Shown in pieces: positions 9,594 through 18,275 of a DNA stretch of 39,413 nt (position 1 is its first letter; the number at the start of each line of letters is the position of its first letter). The notes below the pieces were generated by a model. That model searched no databases. It saw nothing but the letters and a program-made list of their open reading frames with translations, and was not told where the DNA came from. The DNA comes from Candidatus Treponema equi. Its GTDB lineage: Bacteria; Spirochaetota; Spirochaetia; Treponematales; Treponemataceae. The DNA lies in NCBI GenBank assembly GCA_018064785.1, contig JAGHUO010000078.1, positions 1 through 39,413 of the forward strand, written 5' to 3'. Made by a program: the position numbers and the translations under genes.

Positions 9594-10516
9594 TGGTAGA
9601 AACTATATCCCAGTGCTGTGAAGAATTTCTCGTATATCTTTCAAGCGTAAGGGGACTGTCCGACAACACCATAACAGGATACAGGCAGGACTACCTTCAC
9701 TTGATGAAAGTAACTGGAAAGGATCGCTCCCTTGCAGAAATTACCCTTGATGATGTGAGGGCCTGCATAGGAGCCATGAGCCGTGACAAGTATACGGTGA
9801 CATCCATAAACAGGTTCATTGCGGCTGTAAGGGGGGTGTTCTCCTATGCAAAGAAGTTCGGGTACATAGAAAAAAATCCGGTTCTGGAACTGAAGACACT
9901 GAGGGCTCCAAAGGCGCTGCCAAAATTCATGACACAGAAAGAGGTGGACGGAATGTGCTCTCAGCCGGAATCAAAACCTCTGCTGTGGCAGGCAAGGGAC
10001 AAGGCTCTTTTTGAGATGCTTTATTCCAGTGGATGCCGTGTTAGCGAAATGGCTGACCTGAAGTTTGGCGATTTTTCTTCTGATTTCAAAAGTGCTGTGG
10101 TGACTGGTAAAGGACGCAAGGACCGCAAGGTGTTCTTTGAGGTTGATGCAAGAAAAGCCCTCGCTGATTATCTCAAGGAAAGAAGGGAAAGGTTTCCAGC
10201 CAATGAGATAGACGGTGCAAGTCCAGTCGACAACGTGTTCATAAACCAGAAAGGCACGGCGCTTACGGCCCATGGCATCTGGTACATAGTGAGCAGATAT
10301 AGCGGTATAGAAGGAACGGGCAGGCAAATTTCGCCCCATGGATTCCGCCATACATTTGCAACACAGATGCTCAACAACGGTGCGGACATAAGGGTTGTCC
10401 AGGAAATGCTGGGGCATTCAAGCATAAGCACCACACAGCGTTATACCCATGTGACAATGGAAAGACTTAAGGAAGTATATAAACAGGCTTTCCCTCATTC
10501 AGGGAAAAAGGATTGA
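9593..10516 (+). CDS. Tyrosine recombinase, XerC/XerD family (copy 2)
   Basis: [51 protein letters not shown] catalytic motifs. Overlaps the topA stop. Confidence 0.93.
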   Translation: MVETISQCCEEFLVYLSSVRGLSDNTITGYRQDYLHLMKVTGKDRSLAEITLDDVRACIGAMSRDKYTVTSINRFIAAVRGVFSYAKKFGYIEKNPVLELKTLRAPKALPKFMTQKEVDGMCSQPESKPLLWQARDKALFEMLYSSGCRVSEMADLKFGDFSSDFKSAVVTGKGRKDRKVFFEVDARKALADYLKERRERFPANEIDGASPVDNVFINQKGTALTAHGIWYIVSRYSGIEGTGRQISPHGFRHTFATQMLNNGADIRVVQEMLGHSSISTTQRYTHVTMERLKEVYKQAFPHSGKKD

Positions 10517-10527
10517 AAGGATATAAT

Positions 10528-11070
10528 ATGGACGCAGAAAACAAAATAAGAAGCACTACTGTCATCGCAGTAAGAAAAGACGGAAAGGTTGCCATGGCTG
10601 GTGACGGCCAGGTGACCATGGGCAATACAGTAATGAAGGGCAATGCCCGCAAGGTACGCAGAATATATGACGGCAAGGTTCTTACCGGATTTGCCGGAGC
10701 TACGGCAGATGCCTTTACACTTTTTGATAAATTCGAGGAAAAACTCAAGACTTTCAACGGAGACCTTACACGCGCTGCCGTGGAACTTGCAAAGCTATGG
10801 CGTACAGAACGCAGCATGAGCAAGCTTGAGGCTCTTCTTCTTGTGGCCGATGCATCTAAAATCCTCCTGATCTCAGGAAGCGGTGATGTGATCGAGCCTG
10901 AAAACGACATCCTTGCCATCGGTTCTGGCGGAAACTATGCCTATTCGGCAGCCATGGCTTACATGGAATCAAGCACTCTTTCTGCAAAGGAAATCGCTGA
11001 AAAATCGTTGAGGATCGCAGGTCAGATCTGCATCTACACAAACAATAATGTTGTTGTCGAGGAACTCTAA
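10528..11070 (+). CDS. hslV: ATP-dependent protease subunit HslV
   Basis: [25 protein letters not shown]-terminal Thr protease signature. The track gives a TTG start at 10513; ATG at 10528 preferred. Adjacent to hslU. Confidence 0.95.
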   Translation: MDAENKIRSTTVIAVRKDGKVAMAGDGQVTMGNTVMKGNARKVRRIYDGKVLTGFAGATADAFTLFDKFEEKLKTFNGDLTRAAVELAKLWRTERSMSKLEALLLVADASKILLISGSGDVIEPENDILAIGSGGNYAYSAAMAYMESSTLSAKEIAEKSLRIAGQICIYTNNNVVVEEL

Positions 11071-12572
11071 TGGAAAAGAAAATTGACGGGCTTACACCTT
11101 CAGAAATAGTCGAGAAGCTTGATGGATATATCATCGGTCAGAACAAGGCAAAGCGTTTTGTGGCAGTAGCTCTCCGCAACCGTCAGCGAAGGATCCAGCT
11201 GCCGGATGAGATCCGTGATGAGGTCGCTCCAAAGAACATCCTCATGATCGGGCCTACAGGCTGTGGAAAGACAGAAATCGCCCGCCGTCTTGCAAAACTT
11301 TGCGGGGCACCGTTCCTTAAGGTCGAGGCTACAAAATATACAGAAGTCGGTTATGTAGGCCGTGATGTAGAAAGCATGGTCCGCGACCTTATGGCAGTAG
11401 GCGTCAACATGGTAAAGGCCGAAATGCAGGAAAGAATCCGAGAGCAGTGTCTTCCTTTGGTTGAAGAACAGCTTCTTGACCTTCTTTTGCCTGGCAGTGG
11501 TCCAAAGAAAGAGAAAAGAAACGAAGAGCCTGCAAATCCTGTAAAGGTTCTTGGAAATATTTTTGGAGACCAGAGTCCAATCCAGGGCAGTCTCATAAAG
11601 ATTGATATTCCAAATTCAAAGCCTGAGGAATCCTTTTCACAGGCGGAAGAAAAGAGCGATGATGTTTCTCCAGAAGAAAAGGAGAGGATGTCTTCTACCC
11701 GTGAAAAATTCCGTCAGATGCTCAGGGAAGGAAAGCTCGAGGACCGTACTGTTGAAATCACCGTTCACAGGACACCAAGTTTCAGCATGGGCATGATGAA
11801 CGGAGGCAATCCAGAGGACCTTGAGGCAAGTCTCAATGGAATCCAGGAAATGCTTTCAGGCGGAAAAAGCAAAAAAAAGACCGTCACTGTAGGTGAGGCT
11901 CGCAACATTCTCATGGAACAGACCCTCGACCGCCAGACAGACAATGATAAAGTCGCAGATGAGGCAAAGTCCCGCGTTGAGCAGAGCGGAATCATTTTCA
12001 TCGACGAAATCGATAAGATCGCAACCCACGGTGGAGAAGGCGGAAGGGCCGAGGTAAGCCGTGAAGGTGTTCAGCGTGACATCCTTCCTATTGTTGAAGG
12101 CTGCGATGTAAATACAAAGTGGGGTGTGATCAATACTACCCACATCCTTTTCATTGGTGCAGGTGCCTTCAGTGTTTCTGCTCCAAGCGACCTCATTCCA
12201 GAACTTCAGGGACGTTTCCCTCTTCGTGTTGAGCTTGAGGCACTTAAGAAGGAGGACTTCAAGAGAATCCTCACGGAACCAAAGAACGCTCTCGTAAAGC
12301 AGTACAAGGCTCTCCTGGGAACTGAAGGCGTTGACCTTGATTTTGCGGAAGAATCCATCGACCGCATGGCTTCCATCGCGGAGGAAGTCAACAGCCATCA
12401 GGAAAACATCGGTGCACGACGTCTTCATACAATCATGGAAAGTGTCCTTGAGGAACTGAGCTTTGATGCCGACAAGCACAGCGGAGAGAAGATAACCATC
12501 GATGGCGCCTTTGTTGACAGACGCCTTGACGGAATCGTACAGAATCAGAATCTTGAAAGATACATTCTCTAG
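11070..12572 (+). CDS. hslU: ATP-dependent protease ATPase subunit HslU
   Basis: LTPSEIVEKLDGYIIGQNKAKRFVAVALRNR, Walker A GPTGCGKTEIARRLAK, Walker B IIFIDEIDKIA, C-terminal LERYIL. Confidence 0.97.
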   Translation: MEKKIDGLTPSEIVEKLDGYIIGQNKAKRFVAVALRNRQRRIQLPDEIRDEVAPKNILMIGPTGCGKTEIARRLAKLCGAPFLKVEATKYTEVGYVGRDVESMVRDLMAVGVNMVKAEMQERIREQCLPLVEEQLLDLLLPGSGPKKEKRNEEPANPVKVLGNIFGDQSPIQGSLIKIDIPNSKPEESFSQAEEKSDDVSPEEKERMSSTREKFRQMLREGKLEDRTVEITVHRTPSFSMGMMNGGNPEDLEASLNGIQEMLSGGKSKKKTVTVGEARNILMEQTLDRQTDNDKVADEAKSRVEQSGIIFIDEIDKIATHGGEGGRAEVSREGVQRDILPIVEGCDVNTKWGVINTTHILFIGAGAFSVSAPSDLIPELQGRFPLRVELEALKKEDFKRILTEPKNALVKQYKALLGTEGVDLDFAEESIDRMASIAEEVNSHQENIGARRLHTIMESVLEELSFDADKHSGEKITIDGAFVDRRLDGIVQNQNLERYIL

Positions 12573-12581
12573 AAAATAATG

Positions 12582-12610
12582 AAGGCCTGCTTGTTCCAAG
12601 CAGGCCTTTT
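12582..12610. terminator. Bidirectional hairpin terminator between convergent hslU and the - strand gene
   Basis: Perfect 12-bp inverted repeat AAGGCCTGCTTG-TTC-CAAGCAGGCCTT with short T run on the + strand. Confidence 0.8.
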
Positions 12611-12613
12611 CTA

Positions 12614-13465
12614 TCATTCCTTGATGTTGTTTTTCTTTTTGTAATCGTCAGCTGATTTAAGGATCTTTGAACGCTTTTTGTTGTAGTCGTTGAGTGACAG
12701 TCCCAATGCGTTCTGTTCCCTCAGCAGTTTTACACGTCTGCTGCCGGGACATAGTTTTTCCGCGTCATCAAGCTGTCTGGCGCTTTCCTCATATTCTTTC
12801 ATCTCAAAAAGAAACTGTGAATAGGCAAGTTTTGCAAAGAATGTCTCGGCATCGATCCTTGCGTTTTCCAATGCCTTTATAAGCCATTTTCTTGTCTGTT
12901 CCTTTGATCCGCCAAAAATCTTAGGGCTGTAGTAGTACCAGGTTGAAAGATTGAGCATGGCCGGTGAAAAGTTTTTTCCCTGTTCGACTGCTTTTTCCTG
13001 ATATTTCTTTACGCTCATGCCGTTGAAGATGATGTCTGTTATGGAATAGGACATATAATATGATGTTATATCTGCATTGCATAGAAGGATGTAGGGTGTG
13101 ACCTCGCTGTCTTTTTTGTTTTCAAGATATTTCTTGATTCTTTTCCTCATTTTTTCAAAGGGAGGTCTTGATGCCTTGTCTTCACCTGGAAAAACATAGA
13201 TGTAGTTATAACGTTCCATTAAAATTAAGGCATCAAGGAGTATTGCTGCTTCCTCGCTGATCTGGGAAATCTCATCTGCGTGCACTTCCTTGTATCTGTC
13301 CAGGGCCTGCACGGTTTCTTCATCGTTTTCAATACAGGTGGCTTCCATGCGGTATGTCCAGAATCTGTCTATGACAGCTTGATCCACCTCGTTGAATTTT
13401 GTACCAGCAAAGGCGGTGAGTGAGATTCCGGCTGTAAATATCATTGAAAGCAATTTCTTGTTCAT
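12614..13465 (-). CDS. Exported TPR-like protein of unknown function
   Basis: Signal peptide MNKKLLSMIFTAGISLTAFAG; helical repeats with SPKIFGGSKEQTRKWLIKALENA and YEESARQLDDAEKLCPGSRRV. Confidence 0.75.
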   Translation of the reverse strand: MNKKLLSMIFTAGISLTAFAGTKFNEVDQAVIDRFWTYRMEATCIENDEETVQALDRYKEVHADEISQISEEAAILLDALILMERYNYIYVFPGEDKASRPPFEKMRKRIKKYLENKKDSEVTPYILLCNADITSYYMSYSITDIIFNGMSVKKYQEKAVEQGKNFSPAMLNLSTWYYYSPKIFGGSKEQTRKWLIKALENARIDAETFFAKLAYSQFLFEMKEYEESARQLDDAEKLCPGSRRVKLLREQNALGLSLNDYNKKRSKILKSADDYKKKNNIKE

Positions 13466-13527
13466 AGGCTAATTAATACTCCATTAACAAAAAAAAAGAT
13501 AGATAGTTTCATGAAAATATATTTTTC

Positions 13528-13554
13528 TAAACTTTTTTTTAAATTTTCCGAAAT
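13528..13554 (+). promoter_or_regulatory. Candidate sigma28-like promoter of the flgB operon
   Basis: TAAACTTT-N11-TCCGAAAT, compared with the enterobacterial sigma28 consensus TAAAGTTT-N11-GCCGATAA (7/8 and 5/8 matches). Confidence 0.35.
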
Positions 13555-13561
13555 TCAGTGT

Positions 13562-13987
13562 ATGGGTATGAACAGTTTTACAAATTCCATCGATTTGCTT
13601 CACCGTGCAATGGATGTTTCCAGCCTGCGCTATCAGGTTACTGCAAACAATATTGCCAATGCTGAAGTTCCTAACTTCAAGAAGCAGTCTGTCAATTTTG
13701 AGAGCGAACTCAAGAGAGCTTTTGAGAGCCGCGACAACAGCCACAATGAATTCCGCATGCAGACAAATGACCCACGTCATATCAGCAGCGAAACTCCAAG
13801 AGACTGGCGCGATGTTGAGCCAAGACGTGTGTCTGACTATCTTACACAGTCAAAGGCAAACGGAAACAACGTGGATGCAGAAGAAGAGGCAATGAAAATT
13901 GTACAGATTCAGATGCAGTACCGTCTCCTTACCCAGATGACTAACTTTGAATTCTCGCAGGTAAACACTGCGATGAAGAGCATCTAA
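13562..13987 (+). CDS. flgB: Flagellar basal-body rod protein FlgB
   Basis: MNSFTNSIDLLHRAMDVSSLRYQVTANNIANAEVPNFKKQSVNFE. Start at 13562 or 13568; the track start 13511 is probably too far upstream. Confidence 0.94.
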   Translation: MGMNSFTNSIDLLHRAMDVSSLRYQVTANNIANAEVPNFKKQSVNFESELKRAFESRDNSHNEFRMQTNDPRHISSETPRDWRDVEPRRVSDYLTQSKANGNNVDAEEEAMKIVQIQMQYRLLTQMTNFEFSQVNTAMKSI

Positions 13988-14012
13988 TCTGATTTAACTG
14001 GAGGTTGATTTC

Positions 14013-14474
14013 ATGGGACTTTTCACCAGCATTAACATAGCAGCTACAGGAATGAGCGTTGAACGTCTTCGCACAGACGTCATCTCAAACAATATCGCAA
14101 ACGCTACTTCGACACGTACACAGGAAGGTGGCGCCTATAGAAGACAGTCCGTTGTGGTTGAACCTATCGCTTCAAGAAATCCACAGTGGAGAAGCCCTTT
14201 TGTGAATTCCGACATGGACAACGGTGCAGGTCAGGGTGTACGCGTACGTAACATCGTAAAGGATACAGAGCAGGGTAGAATGGTTTACGATCCATCACAT
14301 CCTGATGCAATCCAGTCTGGTCCACACAAGGGATATGTTGAATATCCTAATGTGAACATCGTAAATGAAATGGTGGACATGATATCAGCCAACCGCGCAT
14401 ACGAGGCAAACTCCAGCGTAATCCAGGGCAGCAAGGAAATGTTTGCTTCTGCTCTTGATATCGGATCAAGATAA
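14013..14474 (+). CDS. flgC: Flagellar basal-body rod protein FlgC
   Basis: MGLFTSINIAATGMSVERLRTDVISNNIANATSTRT; C-terminal VDMISANRAYEANSSVIQGSKEM. Confidence 0.95.
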   Translation: MGLFTSINIAATGMSVERLRTDVISNNIANATSTRTQEGGAYRRQSVVVEPIASRNPQWRSPFVNSDMDNGAGQGVRVRNIVKDTEQGRMVYDPSHPDAIQSGPHKGYVEYPNVNIVNEMVDMISANRAYEANSSVIQGSKEMFASALDIGSR

Positions 14475-14481
14475 TTCATAA

Positions 14482-14510
14482 TTCACAATTTGAATTTTGT
14501 AGTGTAGAAT
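14482..14510 (+). promoter_or_regulatory. Candidate internal sigma70-type promoter before fliE
   Basis: TTCACA (14482-14487), 17-bp spacer, TAGAAT (14505-14510), in a flgC-fliE gap. Confidence 0.35.
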
Positions 14511-14535
14511 TGTGATATAAAAAGAGGGGAATACT

Positions 14536-14880
14536 ATGAATTTGAATATCGGATCACTTGAACTCAACAGAAGCAACCAGGCACATATGGGTTCCGCAAA
14601 GATCAATACAGAAATCAATGTAGGCGGAATCCAGAACGAAAACAACGGCGTTGCAAAGACAGGTACATTCAAGAACTATCTTCTTGAAGCTGTGGACAAG
14701 ATGAACAGTCAGCAGCTCAATGTGTCTGCCCTTCAGGAACAGGTGATCACAGATCCTGACAGCGTTGACATCCATGATGTTACTACAGCAATGGCAAAGG
14801 CCCAGATGTCCCTTAACCTTGCACAGACTGTCATTGAACGCCTTGTAAAGGGATGGACAGACCTTTCTCAGAACAGATGA
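14536..14880 (+). CDS. fliE: Flagellar hook-basal body protein FliE
   Basis: FKNYLLEAVDKMNSQQLNVSALQEQVITDPDSVDIHDVTTAMAKAQMSLNLAQTVIERLVKGW. Confidence 0.93.
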   Translation: MNLNIGSLELNRSNQAHMGSAKINTEINVGGIQNENNGVAKTGTFKNYLLEAVDKMNSQQLNVSALQEQVITDPDSVDIHDVTTAMAKAQMSLNLAQTVIERLVKGWTDLSQNR

Positions 14881-14889
14881 TGAACATGG

Positions 14890-14920
14890 CATGTAATTCA
14901 TGAATTTGCGGAATTACATG
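14890..14920 (+). other. Intergenic hairpin between fliE and fliF
   Basis: Perfect 10-bp inverted repeat CATGTAATTC / GAATTACATG with 11-nt loop; no T tract. Confidence 0.6.
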
Positions 14921-14952
14921 TCAGAATGCGACAAATTTTATATAGAAAATAC

Positions 14953-14981
14953 TAGTCAAATTTGAATTTGTATGGTAAAAT
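14953..14981 (+). promoter_or_regulatory. Candidate internal sigma70-type promoter before fliF (extended -10)
   Basis: TAGTCA (14953-14958), 17-bp spacer, TGG-TAAAAT (-10 at 14976-14981), in the 186-nt fliE-fliF gap. Confidence 0.35.
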
Positions 14982-15066
14982 TTTCCATTCATAATTGGAT
15001 TTTCTATGCGGGTGGGAAAAGCATACAACATTCAATAAAACTCATATTCGTTCATGGGAGGGGATT

Positions 15067-16776
15067 ATGAACGAATGGTTCAAAAAAAGTACAGAAACCA
15101 TTAAAACAAAATGGACAAGATGGTCAGTTCTTCAGAAGGCGATAGCTGCAGGTATTGTAGTTGCCATCATTATCGCTGTCGTAGTTCTGGCAAAGATGTC
15201 CTCACGTCCAACTTCAGTTAAACTTTTCAGTGCTCCGGTAAACGACGAGCAGGAAAGAGACGCAATTCTTACACGTCTCGATGAAGACAGCCGTACACAT
15301 GCATATGTTTCCTCAGACAACTACATCTATGTTGAGAATGAGGCAATCGCAAAGAAATACAGAAGCCAGCTTATTGCAGAAGGTCTTGCTCCTTCCCGTA
15401 TGGATTCTTTTGCTCTCTTTGACGTTACCAGATGGTCACGCACTCAGTTTGATGACCAGGTCAACTGGAAGCGTTCCATGGAGAATCTTGTAAAGCAGCA
15501 TCTTGAATCTTTGGACGGAATCATGAGGGCTGAGGTAGTTCTCGCTCTTCCTGAAGAGTCCCTTTTTTCTTCGAACCAGAATCCTACGACTGCCAGCGTA
15601 ATCCTCTATTCGCGCGGTGGTTCCAACATTCTTGAAGACAAGAAGCAGATAAAGGGTATACAGAATCTTATCGTTCGTGCTGTTGAAGGTCTTAAAGCAG
15701 AGAACATCTCCATCGTTGACGGTGCTACAGGCCAGGAAATCAATGATTTTGAAGGCATGGCAGAAAGCGATCGTCTTTCCAATATTGAAAAAGAAAAGCG
15801 CATCATCCTCAAGCTTGAGACGGAATATGCAAGCCGTGTCCTCAAGGCACTTCAGGTTACCTTTGGTGACAAACGTGTTCAAATTGCCAACATGAAGATT
15901 GACATGAACACTTCAAAGCGCACTACAAATTCCAAGGAATATACCGGTATTACAATCAGACCGGATAACCCAAATACTCCATACGATGACTCAGAGATCG
16001 TAGAAAAGCTTGTTCTTTCTGAGGAGACAGTGGACAAGACCTTTACAGGAACTGGATACAATCCAGAAGGTCCTGCCGGTATCGAAGGACAGAATCCACC
16101 TGTATACAGCGACATGAGCAATGTTGTTGGAAAAACAACAGAAAACGGAGCAAAGAGAAACTATGCCCTCAATGAAAAGGTTGTGTCGGAGGATACTTCT
16201 CCTCAGATCGACCGTGTGACAGTTTCTGTCAACATTGATGGTAAATGGGATCTTGAATACAACGAGAAAAACAGTCCTATCCTTGAATACGGACATCTTC
16301 GCAGAAAGTATACAGCGATTTCACCTGAGGAGCTTGCCAACGCAGCAAGTCTTGTCCAGGGAGCTGTAGGTTATACAAAGGCCCGTGGAGACAATGTAGT
16401 CGTAACCAACATTCCTTTTGACCGTTCAGAAGAACACAATGCGGAAGACCTTGCCTTCATCGCACGTCTCAACCGCAACAGAACTATCATGTTCAGCCTT
16501 GTTGGTGTTGCCGTCATCCTCATTGCCTTCATCGCATTCCGCATCATCAGCCGCGAAATCGAAAAGCGTCGTCGTCTTGCGGAAGAAGCAAGAATCCGCG
16601 AACAGGAAGAAGCACGCCAGAGAGCCCTTATGGAAGCTCAGCAGCAGGGTATGGAAGTCACCATGTCTGTCGAAGAACGCAAGCGTGCGGAACTCCAGGA
16701 AAATGCCATCGCCATGGCAAAGGAACATCCAGAAGATGTTGCTATGCTTATCCGTACATGGCTCATGGAGGAATAA
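15067..16776 (+). CDS. fliF: Flagellar MS-ring protein FliF
   Basis: Two TM regions, RTQFDDQVNWKRSMENLVKQHLESLDGIMRAEVVLALPE, ring-building motif; C-terminal EHPEDVAMLIRTWLMEE. ATG 15067 follows GGGAGGGG; track start 14995 is 24 codons upstream. Confidence 0.96.
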   Translation: MNEWFKKSTETIKTKWTRWSVLQKAIAAGIVVAIIIAVVVLAKMSSRPTSVKLFSAPVNDEQERDAILTRLDEDSRTHAYVSSDNYIYVENEAIAKKYRSQLIAEGLAPSRMDSFALFDVTRWSRTQFDDQVNWKRSMENLVKQHLESLDGIMRAEVVLALPEESLFSSNQNPTTASVILYSRGGSNILEDKKQIKGIQNLIVRAVEGLKAENISIVDGATGQEINDFEGMAESDRLSNIEKEKRIILKLETEYASRVLKALQVTFGDKRVQIANMKIDMNTSKRTTNSKEYTGITIRPDNPNTPYDDSEIVEKLVLSEETVDKTFTGTGYNPEGPAGIEGQNPPVYSDMSNVVGKTTENGAKRNYALNEKVVSEDTSPQIDRVTVSVNIDGKWDLEYNEKNSPILEYGHLRRKYTAISPEELANAASLVQGAVGYTKARGDNVVVTNIPFDRSEEHNAEDLAFIARLNRNRTIMFSLVGVAVILIAFIAFRIISREIEKRRRLAEEARIREQEEARQRALMEAQQQGMEVTMSVEERKRAELQENAIAMAKEHPEDVAMLIRTWLMEE

Positions 16777-16779
16777 CAG

Positions 16780-17175
16780 ATGCTTCCAGTTCAGAATGGT
16801 TTCGTAAAGCAGGTTAGACTCACGGGAAAAGAGAAGGCCGCTGTTCTCCTTGGGGAACTTGGTTATTCAGGTGATCATCTTCTCAAATATTTCTCTGATG
16901 AGGATTTGAAAAAGATCAGAAAAGGATTCGCCTCATTGGGCGGTCATTATAACGCAAGTCTGGAAAACACTGTCCTTGAAGAAGCATGTGCATATGGAAT
17001 CTCAAGGAATGTTCTTGCTCCGGACACAATCGTTAGAGCACAACGCAACGCAGAGGAAACAGCCGCAAGATATGCAGCCTCTGCAAAGATCAATGGTGCC
17101 GGTGTTCTCCCTGAAAATGGTTTGAATGCAAAAGACCTGGCAAATGTTCTTTCAATGTGGCTCAAGGAGGAGTAG
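16780..17175 (+). CDS. 131-aa FliG-N-like / FliF-C-like chimeric protein, function unknown
   Basis: N-terminus VRLTGKEKAAVLLGELG resembles the downstream FliG NLTGRQKAAIFLVAVG. C-terminus NAKDLANVLSMWLKEE resembles FliF HPEDVAMLIRTWLMEE. Good Shine-Dalgarno, 3-nt spacing to both neighbours. Confidence 0.85.
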   Translation: MLPVQNGFVKQVRLTGKEKAAVLLGELGYSGDHLLKYFSDEDLKKIRKGFASLGGHYNASLENTVLEEACAYGISRNVLAPDTIVRAQRNAEETAARYAASAKINGAGVLPENGLNAKDLANVLSMWLKEE

Positions 17176-17178
17176 GTT

Positions 17179-18237
17179 ATGGCAGAAGAAATGGCCGATG
17201 GCAAGAAAGGCAAGAAAAAGGGTGGAGCCAAAGACTATAAGAATCTTACAGGCCGCCAGAAAGCTGCTATATTCCTTGTCGCAGTAGGTAGCGATGTCGC
17301 ATCTGACGTCATGAAACATCTTCGTGAAGACGAAGTTGAAACTCTTACATTTGAAATTGCCCGTCTCGATACAATTGATGCAGACTTCAAGGACCAGGTT
17401 CTTGAAGAGTTCCAGGAACTCATGCAGGCACAGAACTTTATCACAACTGGTGGTATCGACTTTGCACGTGAACTCCTTGAAAAGTCATTGGGATCACAGA
17501 AGGCTATTGATATCATCAACCGTCTTACTTCAAGCCTTCAGGTTCGTCCGTTTGATTTCATCCGTCGTACAGACCCTGCACACTTGTTGAACTTCGTTCA
17601 GCAGGAATATCCACAGACAATTTCTTTGGTTCTTGCCTACCTTGAACCTCAGAAGGCAGCACAGATCCTTCAGAACCTTCCTCCTGAAATCCAGCCGGAA
17701 GTTTCAAAGCGTCTTGCTACAATGGACCGTACATCTCCGGAAGTTCTCCGTGAAGTTGAACGCGTTCTTGAAAAGAAACTTTCAACATTGTCTTCTGAAG
17801 ACTATACAGCAGCCGGTGGTGTCGACAGCATCGTTGAAATCCTTAACCTTGTTGACCGTTCTTCTGAAAAAGCCATCATCGAAACTCTTGAAGAAGACGA
17901 TCCAGAGCTTGCAGAGGAAATCAAGAAGCGCATGTTCGTTTTCGAAGATATTGTTATGCTTGATGACCGTGCTATCCAGAAAGTTCTTCGTGAAGTTGAT
18001 ACACAGGAACTTGCAAAGGCCCTCAAGTCCGTTGATACAGAAGTTCAGGACAAGATCTTCCAGAACATGTCAAAGCGTGCCGCTAGCATGCTTAAGGAAG
18101 ATATGGAATACATGGGACCTGTACGTCTCAAGGACGTTGAAGAAAGCCAGCAGAAGATCGTTTCTGTCATCAGACGTCTTGAGGATAGCGGTGAAATCGT
18201 TATCGCACGTTCTTCTGACGACGAAATGGTTGTATAA
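17179..18237 (+). CDS. fliG: Flagellar motor switch protein FliG
   Basis: LTGRQKAAIFLVAVGSDVASDVMKHL; NFVQQEYPQTISLVLAYLEPQKAAQIL; C-terminal MFVFEDIVMLDDRAIQKVLREVD motor domain. Confidence 0.97.
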   Translation: MAEEMADGKKGKKKGGAKDYKNLTGRQKAAIFLVAVGSDVASDVMKHLREDEVETLTFEIARLDTIDADFKDQVLEEFQELMQAQNFITTGGIDFARELLEKSLGSQKAIDIINRLTSSLQVRPFDFIRRTDPAHLLNFVQQEYPQTISLVLAYLEPQKAAQILQNLPPEIQPEVSKRLATMDRTSPEVLREVERVLEKKLSTLSSEDYTAAGGVDSIVEILNLVDRSSEKAIIETLEEDDPELAEEIKKRMFVFEDIVMLDDRAIQKVLREVDTQELAKALKSVDTEVQDKIFQNMSKRAASMLKEDMEYMGPVRLKDVEESQQKIVSVIRRLEDSGEIVIARSSDDEMVV

Positions 18238-18275
18238 GGAAGAGACATCAAAAAGCTGTTTTAAGGAAATAAAGT

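Noticed and set aside
11856-12617. 253-aa - strand ORF antisense to hslU
   Set aside because: Overlaps confident hslU and runs through the bidirectional terminator; shadow ORF.
13044-13062. ATATAA-N7-TTATAT inverted repeat reminiscent of a dif core
   Set aside because: Lies inside the - strand exported-protein CDS, lacks the conserved outer Xer arms, and AT-rich palindromes of this size are expected by chance.
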